Of a stretch of 64,000 bases of DNA, positions 55,648 to 64,000 are shown in pieces; the stretch's first letter is position 1, and every line of letters starts with the position of its first letter. The notes below the pieces were generated by a model, which did no database searches, had not been told where the DNA came from, and saw nothing but the letters and a program-made list of their open reading frames with translations. Position numbers and translations under genes: made by a program. Origin of the DNA: Steinernema hermaphroditum (Eukaryota > Nematoda > Chromadorea > Rhabditida > Steinernematidae); the NCBI GenBank assembly GCA_030435675.1, contig CM059623.1, positions 6,846,012 to 6,910,011 on the forward strand, in the 5' to 3' direction.

Positions 55648-56245
55648 CTATAATACTGACAGTAAGCAATGACGAGCACTTGTGAACGTACTGTGCTAAC
55701 AGACTCGGACACCGGTGATCCGTTTCGGCCACAGAGGCGCCCAGGTTCCTGAAACAACCAAAATATATAAATTTCCTTGCTTTTGACTATAGTCACGCCC
55801 GTGACCGCGAAAGCCCGCTTCCAAAAGCAGTATACAACAGAAATTGGGGTACCAAAACCCCACGCCAAGCTTGGCTAAAACCAGTTTCGAGGATTGGCAG
55901 CGTCGAACCTATCGACAATAACACACACCAGTATCGGGGACTGGATACGTCGACCGGGTCGACTGCAAAACGCACCAGTATTGAAGACTGGATGACTAGA
56001 TCACAACCACAGTGTAGAACAGCCACACTACCTTGCACCCCAAACGTAAATTCTGTCACAATCACTGCAAAATCAAAACGCAAAAACCTAATCAAGCTTC
56101 AAGCATCAGAAAACACCTTAATGACCGTTGAACTATTTTCAACGCAAGATGAGAAAACCACTTCTCCAAAATCCATTGCAACCCGCCTCCCGATACCGTA
56201 CCTCAAACTACCGCCCCGGGACCCCCAGCTGTTCCGCTGAAATCC
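55648..56245. other. 5' flank of the DIRS/PAT-type element with short tandem repeats
   Basis: Three diverged units with CCAGT(A/T)T(C/T)(G/A)(A/G)(G/A)GA(C/T)TGG recur at about 55880, 55931 and 55975, separated by 44-51 bp with GTCGA(A/C)C blocks. These may be part of the element's terminal structure. No gene seen. Confidence 0.55.
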
Positions 56246-56376
56246 GCATTTTTTTCGAACTCCACAAAAGCGATCAATCACAGCGCGGCGAGACCGAGAA
56301 TTCGCTCAAATTCTGGGTCCCACCGCGCTGTGATTGATCGCTTTTGTGGAGTTCGAAAAAAAAATGGACTATACAT
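56246..56376. repeat. palindromic MITE of the TATAGTCCATTTTTTT family
   Basis: Arms about 56248-56290 and 56325-56376 are reverse complements containing CGAACTCCACAAAAGCGATC. The right end reads AAAAAATGGACTATA. Related to the ends at 29505-29600 and 31550-31632. Confidence 0.9.
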
Positions 56377-56737
56377 ACGACGTGTCAGCAGGTGGGGGTT
56401 CCCAGGGGTCCAGGGCAACTCATACCACGGATAGCCCATACTAGAGACAGCACATGCCAGAGACTTGTCATATCACGTCAAGCAGGGAACAAATCGGCCT
56501 GAATTTTTAGGGCCTATTCTAGCATGTGACGGATGCATAATGGATTCCGAGAAGGAAGGTAACCGTTCACGTCCAATGCTCGTATCCGGCAGTGCGTCTA
56601 TGAACAAACGACCATAAAGACAGAGGAAAAAAGCTAGTTGGTCGGCAGCAATTACAAAGAAATCACTCAGGAACTCCAAGAACGGACACTTTGCGTTTAT
56701 GTTCTTGGAGTATTACTGACACATTTATCCTTTGAAG

Positions 56738-57436
56738 ATGGCAACGTTCATTGTCTCGCAGCGTGGAGGAGAAAAGCTGCTATATAACGGATACAGCTAC
56801 AGTAAGCATCGAGCAAAGGACGACAAGACTGTCTGGAGATGTGAACGGTTCCAGAAGCCTAATTTATGCAGAGGAAGAGCAGAATCTGTGCTAGGCAATG
56901 TGACTGAGACGCAGGAGCACAACCACGAGCCTTCTCCTCAAAAGTGCGAAGCGGCCGAAATATCAGCAAGAATCAAGGAAACCGCGGCAACATCAACAGA
57001 AACAGCGCGTGAAGTGGTTACTGCCTGCTTGACCGGAGCAACAGACCAAGCAATAGTGAAGATGCCAAAGATTACGTCGCTGCAGCGCGGTGTGAGGAGC
57101 CTGCGACACAATCGTCAACATCAAGAACAAGATACTTTGACCGCCAGACCGGAAAATTTCATTATGGGAGACAGCGGCCCGGATGACCCAGAACGAATCA
57201 TTGTTTTGGCATCGAGAACAGATTTTCGAAGATTGTGCTCCTGCTCCACGTGGCTGGCTGATGGGACATTTAAGGTAGCACCCGGTATGTTTGTCCAGCT
57301 ATGGGTTATTCACGGGATAGTGCACAACCGCGTGCTTCCATTCCTCTACTGTATTCTCCCGAACAAGCTCGAGGACGCATATCTCACTAGCACTCCTCAC
57401 TTTCATCGGCCGGTATTCAGCGATGACTGCATCTGA
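56738..57436 (+). pseudogene. FLYWCH-MULE transposase fragment
   Basis: From the ATG at 56738 the frame reads MATFIVSQRGGEKLLYNGYS, then WRCERFQKPNLCRGRAES and EHNHEPSP, a FLYWCH zinc finger with its C, C, H and H ligands. A helical linker follows. Then comes the start of a MULE transposase domain (WLADGTFKVAPGMFVQLWVI with the first catalytic Asp, and VLPFLYCILPNK). The frame ends at 57434-57436, well before the rest of the catalytic core, so it is truncated. FLYWCH-MULE fusions are common in nematodes. Confidence 0.85.
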
Positions 57437-57565
57437 TTATTTGTACAACTGTGCAAATTATGCTGCTTATTGATACACACGTCATCTATTCTCCATTTCA
57501 AAATTATCTTCCGAAAGCGTTAGGAGCGACCGTAAAATTTCTGAGCACGTCGTTGCGGGACTTAG

Positions 57566-57802
57566 TCGGATTAAAAAATTGGTGACATTTTTCGATTTGG
57601 TCCCAGCACGCCATTTTTTGCGCGCGCCACGCCAACGTCGCGTGTGGTCCTCCATTTTACAACGGGAAATGCAAATCGTCTGCATGTCTGGACACTTTTG
57701 ACGGGGGATATCACGCGAATCCCAGAATTCTACAAGCAAATCGATGTTCCTCGGTTAATTGCGAGTCGATTGAGCCCAAAATTGTCGAAATTGAACGCGT
57801 GC
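57566..57802. repeat. dispersed repeat, inverted partner at 63486-63700
   Basis: Shares long identical blocks with the reverse complement of 63486-63700, for example TTTACAACGGGAAATGCAAA, TCTACAAGCAAATCGATGTT and CGAGTCGATTGAGCCCAAAA. Confidence 0.9.
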
Positions 57803-58833
57803 ACCGGATTCTTCGCGCCATCATCCAGCCACCGACGCCGGGAACCAGAAGATGTCAGCCACCGCCGAAGGAGAGGAAGCGCCTAAACCGAAACCTCTTC
57901 CGAATGGCCACCGTGCTCCAGCCACCCGTGATTGACCGAAACTCGCGGCGTGCCTACGCTCAGCTCGTGGAATACATCCAAGATGCTTCTCAGTTCGCCG
58001 AAGAGCCTGCAGAGAAGACCCGAAGACTGAAGCCGTCGAAGATCGCCCTCCTGCGTCAACGCCATGAGCTCCGTCAGCGCCAAACAACTGCTTCGACACG
58101 CCTAGAATTCACCGAATTCAACAAGATGGTGCGCCGAGAAATCCGGAAGGACATCAACGACCACTACCGACTCCTCGTTGAAGAAGCAGTCAAGAACGCG
58201 AGAGGCCTACGAGCGCTACAGAAGGAAACGGCGATAGGAAGAAGGCACATCGTCCAGCTGCGAAACCAAGAAGGCACTCTGTGTACGACAAAGACGATGA
58301 TCCACGACGCGGTGAGGGAATTCCACAAATTCCACAATTACGCGTCTACCGTGCACGTCGACTACGAAGCCTCTGAAGCGACGGAAGACTGCCCGGAATT
58401 CCTGGAAACTGAAGTCCGAGAAGCGTTGAAGAAGATGAAGACCGGCCGAAGCCCTGGGCAAGACAAGGTCACGGTGGAAATGCTCAAATTGGGCGAAAAC
58501 ACCTTCATCCGCCCTCTGACCGACATCTTCAACAGATGCCTGCGACGCTACGAAGTTCCTGAGAAGGTGGTCGATGCCTCGACTGTGCTCCTGTACAAGA
58601 AAGGAGATCCGCTGCTGATCAAGAACTACCGGCCCATCTCGCTACTCTCCGTGATATACAAACTGTTCACGAAGACAATCGTGCAACGGATTGAGCACGT
58701 TTTGGACGCCGCCCAGCCAGTCGAACAGGCCGGATTCCGAAGAAACTTCTCGACGATCGACCATCTACATGCCGTCAACGAGTTGCTGGAGAAGACCCGC
58801 GAATACCGTGTTCCGATCTACATCGATTTCATG
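57803..58833 (+). pseudogene. non-LTR retrotransposon (RTE-like) reverse transcriptase fragment
   Basis: About 340 residues of a LINE ORF2 linker and RT N-terminal half: EVREALKKMKTGRSPGQDKV, IRPLTDIFNRCLRRYEVPEK, YKKGDPLLIKNYRPISLLSV, IYKLFTKTIVQRIEHVLDAA, VEQAGFRRNFSTIDHLHAVN and REYRVPIYIDF. The sequence stops at YIDF, just before the catalytic FxxAFD region, where a BEL/Pao element begins. The endonuclease is missing from the 5' side. The motif set is closest to the RTE clade, by recall. Confidence 0.85.
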
Positions 58834-61033
58834 TGCTGTTGTAGTAGATCTTTGTAGCGTTTGTAGCAGTATTTTGAGCAGTATTTAGCGTGAAATTGTT
58901 GAAGTTTAGGGTTTCGTTTTCCTCCTTCTCTTTATTTTGTTGTCCTGCAACCAAAAACGAACCAAATTTAGATTCAATTAGGTGTAATCCGGAGGGCAGT
59001 TTTGTACAACGAGTGGAACTCAGTAGTTCCCACATCTGATTTGTTCCTATGATTAAATCCGGACTAAATTTCTTGTTCTTCAGGTGTATTTCTTCCCAGT
59101 GATCAGGCAGTAATAATCCGTTTTCTGTGCAATATGTCATATCTGCCTGTGATATCGGAATTGTATCTATTTCCATCACCAAATCTTCTATTTGTAATAC
59201 TTCCATCGTGTATTCTGGGAGTTCATTGCCTTGGAGCACTAGAGTCCACTTTTTGCACCGAATTTCTTTCCCTTTTTTGTTGTTGAAGGTGTGCAGTGTT
59301 AAGTCGAATTCTCCGTCATCTGGTAGTCCCAGATTTTGTGCAGTAGTAGTTTTTATGCAGGACATCTGTGCTCCGCTGTCGAGCATGAACTTAATACGTT
59401 GTGTTTCACCTGTGGTTTCGTTTTTGACATTCAGAAATCCGATGGGCAGTACTCCACTCGTAAACCGGGGTTTTTCTCCGTCTTGTTTGTTGTGGTCCTT
59501 TCTTTCTTCCACGAAGTTTGCGGAATTGTGATTTAATTCAGCTTTCGGTGTATTGGTTTTGGTATTGTAATCTTGTTTCAAACCGTATTTAGATGGTTTA
59601 GGTCGCACGAAGTTGGAACCAGGAGACGAAGAAGAAGTTGGATGGCTGATGTTCTTGCAGTTTCCACTCGGCTGGAAGTAATTGTGATTTCTGTTGTAAT
59701 GATCGTTCTTTTGTTGTTGTTCTCCATTGCATATAGATGTATGATGTTTTAGGTTGCAGATTCGACACCCTGAACTTCTGCAATCGTTGACCGTGTGGCC
59801 AAACCGTGTGCAATTTAAGCACAGTTCTTCCGCTTGTAAGTATTCTCTTCTGTCTTTGATGGATGTGATCCTTGTACAGTATTTGGAAGTGTGTAATGTG
59901 CTCTTGCAGTATATGCGATGTTGAGCTTGCTGGAAGGTGTAGTTGTTGTGATGTTGTAGTTCGTGGTTTTTGGAGTGGTTTGTGTACTTAGACTCATGGG
60001 TCTCTCGGTACGTGTTCAGTAACAAATTCTTTTGGATTCTTTTGTCGAGGAGGTGTACTATTTTGCTGAAATTCCAATCTTCTTTCGTTTCAAGTTTTTC
60101 GAAGATAACATCTCTGGTTTTTTCCGTGAATTTGCTCAGTATTACATGCAGTAGCCCCCTTGAATTTTCTGTTTCTCCGTTACTGATCAGTTGTTGTCCA
60201 ATAGCAGTAATTTTGAGTAGTATTTCTTCTTCAGAAGCGTCACTTCTGCATTGTGGAATCATGTTTAAATCTTGCCACAGCGTTTCAGTTCTCGAAAGGC
60301 TATTGCCGTAGACCTTTTCTAGATGGTTTAGTGCCATCTTGTATCCGTTATTACAAGGGTTGTACTGTTGCACTATCTTTTTCGGCTTATTTTCCAGAAA
60401 TTGTAGTAAATATGCTATTTTTTCTATATCATCCAGTTCTGAATTCTGATCGATTTGTTTTCTGAACAGTGTAATGAAAATTTCCCATTGCATTGCTTCA
60501 CCGGTGAACTTTGGGATTTGAAGTGGAATGATTCGAGATTGTCGGACTGGTGAAGGTTGTTTACAGGGGATGTTCTCATTTTTACTCGAAATGGAGTCAG
60601 TAGTGCGGTTGAACGCGTTCGAATTCAATGTTGAATTGCTTAAATTGTGTAGTTTTTGTTCCAAGAATTGGATCATTGTTGTAATAGAATTCTTGCAGTT
60701 CGTTAGTAATTCGATGGTTTCGTTGTACTTATTTTCGTATTCCTCAAAATCGTCTTCTGCTTTTAGAAGAGTATCCGTTTCATCTTGTTCAATTATAATC
60801 AGATACGCGTTGTGTTCACTGCGATATCTGTCGAAGTTTTCTTCTGCTTTTTCAATTGTATTTAGTGCTGTGTTGTACTTTGAAGTGAACAAGGATTTTC
60901 GTTTTATGGAGTACGATAGATTTCCGTTTTCCTCAGTGGTTTCTGAAAGTGTGTCTATCTCCAAATCAAATATTTTCGCGTGATTGTACATCTTTGTAAT
61001 CATCCCTTTCAGAAGTGACAATTCTTTCGACAT
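58829..61033 (-). CDS. BEL/Pao Gag-protease polyprotein, 3'-truncated
   Basis: Uninterrupted 734 aa from ATG 61033. A coiled-coil-like N-terminus is followed by a DUF1759-type Gag block (IPLQIPKFTGEAMQWEIFIT, DIEKIAYLLQFLENKPKKIV, MALNHLEKVYGNSLSRTETL). Two zinc knuckles follow (CLNCTRFGHTVNDC and CRICNLKHHTSIC), then a Pao-type aspartic protease (IKFMLDSGAQMSCIKTTTAQ, IIGTNQMWELL). The frame ends NATKIYYNST at the junction with the LINE fragment; its stop codon comes from the neighbouring sequence. Reverse transcriptase and integrase are absent. Confidence 0.92.
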   Translation of the reverse strand: MSKELSLLKGMITKMYNHAKIFDLEIDTLSETTEENGNLSYSIKRKSLFTSKYNTALNTIEKAEENFDRYRSEHNAYLIIIEQDETDTLLKAEDDFEEYENKYNETIELLTNCKNSITTMIQFLEQKLHNLSNSTLNSNAFNRTTDSISSKNENIPCKQPSPVRQSRIIPLQIPKFTGEAMQWEIFITLFRKQIDQNSELDDIEKIAYLLQFLENKPKKIVQQYNPCNNGYKMALNHLEKVYGNSLSRTETLWQDLNMIPQCRSDASEEEILLKITAIGQQLISNGETENSRGLLHVILSKFTEKTRDVIFEKLETKEDWNFSKIVHLLDKRIQKNLLLNTYRETHESKYTNHSKNHELQHHNNYTFQQAQHRIYCKSTLHTSKYCTRITSIKDRREYLQAEELCLNCTRFGHTVNDCRSSGCRICNLKHHTSICNGEQQQKNDHYNRNHNYFQPSGNCKNISHPTSSSSPGSNFVRPKPSKYGLKQDYNTKTNTPKAELNHNSANFVEERKDHNKQDGEKPRFTSGVLPIGFLNVKNETTGETQRIKFMLDSGAQMSCIKTTTAQNLGLPDDGEFDLTLHTFNNKKGKEIRCKKWTLVLQGNELPEYTMEVLQIEDLVMEIDTIPISQADMTYCTENGLLLPDHWEEIHLKNKKFSPDLIIGTNQMWELLSSTRCTKLPSGLHLIESKFGSFLVAGQQNKEKEENETLNFNNFTLNTAQNTATNATKIYYNST

Positions 61034-61084
61034 TGTTTGGTGTGTTAAAACGAAACCACTTATCTTTTCTAGTGCTGCGATCTA

Positions 61085-61300
61085 CGACGACGATGTGTGG
61101 AGGCGAGGTTGCTCCGAGTGTAGAGAGGAGGCGAAGTTGCTCCGAGAGATGAGGAGGCGAGGGTGCTCCGTGAAGTGTGGAGGCGAAGTTGCTCCGATAG
61201 AAGAGAGGAGGCGTAGTTGCTCCTAAAAGAATGATAAATCTTCCGCCTCTTGTGAATGCGGAGAGATGGATAGCGATGGAGGCGTGAGTGCTCCAAAAGC
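61085..61300. repeat. six ~30-bp units with GGAG...CTCC stems in the BEL/Pao leader
   Basis: Units of the type GGAGGCGAAGTTGCTCC recur at about 61098, 61126, 61149, 61178, 61208 and 61279, with 10-14 bp between the first five. Each can form a GGAG/CTCC hairpin. They lie just upstream of the gag start. Confidence 0.85.
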
Positions 61301-61356
61301 TGGTTGTCGTTGTAGAGTGCGGCCCGAAAACGAATCTTCGATGCAGCAATATTGTA

Positions 61357-62653
61357 CAGGGTTATCGGAAAGTTCTGGAACGTGAAAAACACAATTTTTC
61401 TCAAACAAAACCATTTTAACTCCAAAAATGAACAATACTACGTTATTCAGCACGCTTAATTACACATAAAACGTGAATTTCATTCAAAATGGCCTCCTCT
61501 AGCGTCGATAGAAGGCCTTCACTCGCTTCTTGAAATTTTCGACGATCGCCGCGGGTGTTTCCACGCTGATTTCTTCCCAAGCGGCCCGGAGATCGCGCTT
61601 CAGGTCGTCCACGGTGGCGTGTCTTCTTCGGCAGGCCTTTTCCTCCAAAATGGACCAAATGGCGTAGTCCATCGGGTTTAAATCCGGCGAGTTTGAGGGC
61701 CAAACTGACTTTTCCCAAAACCACGGGATTTGGTCTTCCAAGAAGCTCATCGTTGATTTGGATGCATGGGCCGGTGCCCAGTCATGCTGAAATACCTGTC
61801 CGTGGTCCTATAAGTGTTTTTCGGTCCAGGGAATCAGAAGCTTCACCAAGATCTCTTATTGCTACACCTGAGAGTCCATTTCCGCACCTTTTTCAACGAA
61901 AACCGGGAAAATTTTTCTAGTTGCGCAGATTTCGCCCCAAACCATCACAGAATTGGGGAAATGGCTTGTTTTAACGTGCTTCGTACGCGAGGAGCCTTTC
62001 TGCAGCAGGTAACAGTGATTCTGGGAGTTGTGGACCGCTTAGATGGTAAAAATCTTCTCATCGGATAAGACCACATTGAATCCGGACCCGCGGCTCTCAG
62101 CTCTCAGCTTCTTGCACTTCTGAAGCCGTTCGGCCTTTTCCGCATCGGTTAGCAGGTGTCCGCGGCTTATTTTGTAGCTCTTGAAATGCAGATCCTCGGT
62201 GACAAGCTTGTACATCGATGCGTAGCCGATTTTGTACGTCTTGGCCAGCTTCGTGATGGATCGGTCGGGATTGCGCTTGATCATCTTCCGAACGGCCTCT
62301 CGGACTTGTGGAGTTCTTGCAGTCCTTTCTCTTCCGCTTCGGGGACGGTCCTTGACGTTGCCAGTTTCCCAGAATCGGTCCAGCACGCGTTTGACGGCAT
62401 CTCGGCGAAGTTTGAGGGTCTTGCAAATCTCGGGATTCGACCTTCCGCCGCAATGGAGCTCAACGATCGCGGAACGCACACTTTCGGAGACCATTTTTAC
62501 CCTGAATAACAGCAAATACAGCATAATTGACAGCGAATATAGGGTAAAAAGGGTCGCGCAACACGAATATAACGAGCAATACGCGCAAAAACTCCGAAAA
62601 AATTGTGAAAATTAGCATTGCAAAAAATGTTCCAGAACTTTCCGATAACCCTG
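61357..62653 (-). mobile_element. mariner-like (DD37D, maT-type) transposon, dead copy
   Basis: 1,297 bp with inverted ends CAGGGTTATCGGAAAGTTCT and TA on both sides (61355-61356 and 62654-62655). It carries one transposase gene on the minus strand with internal stop codons. Confidence 0.92.
61499..62494 (-). pseudogene. DD37D mariner-type transposase with four in-frame stops
   Basis: From ATG 62494 (MVSESVRSAIVELHCGGRSN) the frame has an HTH (LRRDAVKRVLDRFWETGNV) and a second HTH (SITKLAKTYKIGYASMYKLV). The catalytic D is in VVLSDEKIF. Stops follow at FTI*, then two in V*Q* and one in L*D, all in the same frame. The second catalytic D is in QHDWAPAH and the third position is D in SPDLNPMDYAIW, with 37 residues between them. 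The C-terminus is LRAAWEEISVETPAAIVENF. Nonsense mutations without frameshift indicate decay of a once complete gene. Confidence 0.88.
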
Positions 62654-62655
62654 TA

Positions 62656-63105
62656 CTCGGAAGAGCGCCACGCGGGTCTTGTCGGGGAGATCTGAAAGAG
62701 GGTGTGACAGGACCAACCTGTTCACTAAAGCAGAGAGAGGGAAAGTGCAACACAACTGATTTATGTTACACCTAGTCAAGAGACTGATAATACAGACGAT
62801 ACAGGGCTATTTAACGGGTTTACATAGACTGTCTGTATAGAACGTCGTAGAAGATGGGAGAAATCCATCGCATCTGCGACAACGAATTCGCGAAGAAGCT
62901 AGGAACACAACGATGGCGGCAAAGAGCAAGAGAAGAGGAAAGACACCGATGGATTCATGTGGGGTGTGGCTCGATGTAATGTTGAAGATTCCACAAATAA
63001 ATCGTAAATCGAACAAGAACAAGCGTGCACAAGAAGTTATATTTTCTGTTTATTTATTTTTACTTGTTTATTTTTTTATTTTATTTATTTAAGTTCACAA
63101 GAAGT
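62656..63105. other. flank of the mariner copy, no gene recognised
   Basis: May include the remaining 5' LTR or leader of the BEL/Pao element, since the mariner inserted next to it, but no matching second LTR is visible. An A/T-rich (TTTAT)n-like stretch runs 63040-63095. Confidence 0.4.
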
Positions 63106-63109
63106 TATT

Positions 63110-63475
63110 ATTTGAAGTTCACATTTTCATCGCCAGATGCCGCGATATCAATGCACAAACCATGGTTTTGCGATGTTACGCGGTTTCTTTTGGAGTTTTC
63201 CTCGGTACAGAACATCTTTATCGGATTGAGAGCACAGTAGTATTGCGGAAGTTACGACAGTTCCACTCCTGACCACCTATTGCCCTCGTCGACGAACCGT
63301 GATATGAAAGAATCTCGTGCTAAAATAGTTTCCCAAATTTCTCGATCAGGACAGTTCTCGACTCGTCCTGTGTAGGCCCAACCCATATTTCTGCGAAAAC
63401 TCCAAAAGAAACGGGCACGAAACACCACAAAACCATTTTTGTGCATTGATATCGCGGCATCTGGAATAACTTCTT
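63110..63475. repeat. inverted repeat
   Basis: Arms about 63120-63205 and 63383-63472 share GATGCCGCGATATCAATGCA and GTTTCTTTTGGAGTTTTC in inverted orientation. Confidence 0.88.
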
Positions 63476-63485
63476 GCGCACGCAT

Positions 63486-63700
63486 TCAATTTCGACAATT
63501 TTGGGCTCAATCGACTCGCAATTAACCGAGGAACATCGATTTGCTTGTAGAATTCTGGGATTCGCGTGATATCCCCGTCAAAAGTGTCCAAACATGCAGA
63601 CGATTTGCATTTCCCGTTGTAAAATGGAGGACCACACGCGACGCAAAAAATGGCGTGGTGGGACCAAATCGAAAAAATGTCACCAATTTTTTAATCCGAC
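63486..63700. repeat. dispersed repeat, inverted partner of 57566-57802
   Basis: Reverse-complement match to 57566-57802 over more than 200 bp. Confidence 0.9.
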
Positions 63701-63799
63701 TACACTTCTGCGAGAACTCCAAGGATATCGGATTTAAGAAGCTCAACTGAGGTCTCTCGTCATGTACTATTTTATTAAACGTTGTCATGTACTGTTTTA

Positions 63800-63915
63800 T
63801 TAAACTTTGGTTGTTGTGCGCTATGTCCTGTCTCTGGTATGTGCTGTCTCTGGTATGGGCTATCCGTGGTATGAGTGTCGTGGTATGAGTTGCTCTGGTA
63901 TGAGCTGGCCAGAGA
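63800..63915. repeat. TCTGGTATG tandem repeat, inverted partner near 56410-56460
   Basis: TGGTATG(A/T/G)G(C/T)(T/G)... units recur about six times. The reverse complement (CATACCAC, CATACTAGAGACAGCACATG) occurs at 56410-56460 next to the FLYWCH-MULE fragment. Confidence 0.75.
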
Positions 63916-64000
63916 AAACGTCAGGCCAGAGCTGCGTAATCGTCGCCAGGGGCACTGAAGGCGCGCACTTCAGGGGGGTCGTGGTGGGAGCACTGGTGTT

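Overview
The window is nuclear DNA from a nematode, most likely a chromadorean. The evidence: compact genes with many short introns (about 40-60 nt) ending in TTTCAG-like acceptors; bare acceptors directly in front of start codons, as expected for spliced-leader trans-splicing; tandem same-strand genes spaced like operons; orthologues that match known nematode/metazoan families; and two exact copies of the conserved nematode SL1 leader, found inside LTRs.

Layout. 1-2.35 kb: no recognisable gene. 2.35-9.05 kb: a small conserved metazoan protein (+), CSTF3/suf-1 (-), a coiled-coil protein (+), a tentative small membrane protein (-) and sgt-1 (-). 9.3-11.8 kb: a Tc1-type transposon nested in a second inverted-repeat element with 8-bp target duplications. 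12.4-22.7 kb: mRNA decapping enzyme DCP2 (-) and an HDAC3-type deacetylase (+) sharing a divergent promoter, a short RYamide-like neuropeptide precursor (+), and a strongly diverged SMC1-type protein (+). 23.4-24.5 kb: an unrecognised multi-exon gene (-). 25.1-31.6 kb: nested foldback repeats interrupted by a gag-only LTR retrotransposon whose LTRs carry SL1. 31.7-37.5 kb: TRMT10-type tRNA methyltransferase and RPUSD4-type pseudouridine synthase (likely operon), then the ribonucleotide reductase large subunit. 37.6-39.8 kb: an element with about 100-bp terminal inverted repeats holding a FLYWCH-like gene that is itself split by another inverted-repeat element. 40-48 kb: txdc-9, vps-16 and an M16 peptidase in tandem (likely operon). 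48.2-50.3 kb: TFIIH p34 and the splicing factor YJU2 (likely operon, - strand). 50.8-64 kb: a transposon graveyard with a diverged ~177-bp satellite, a DIRS/PAT-type retroelement broken by a hAT-like MITE and a TRIM, a FLYWCH-MULE transposase fragment, an RTE-like LINE fragment, a BEL/Pao gag-protease ORF, a dead DD37D mariner, and several dispersed inverted repeats.

The host genes are housekeeping in character: RNA processing and decay (suf-1, dcap-2, YJU2, TRMT10, RPUSD4), chromatin and chromosomes (HDAC3-type, SMC1-type), dNTP supply (rnr-1), endolysosomal tethering (vps-16), chaperones (sgt-1, txdc-9). The unusual biology is in the mobile DNA, above all the LTR that encodes an SL1 sequence followed by a GT donor and a short complementary arm, and in the diverged SMC1-type gene.
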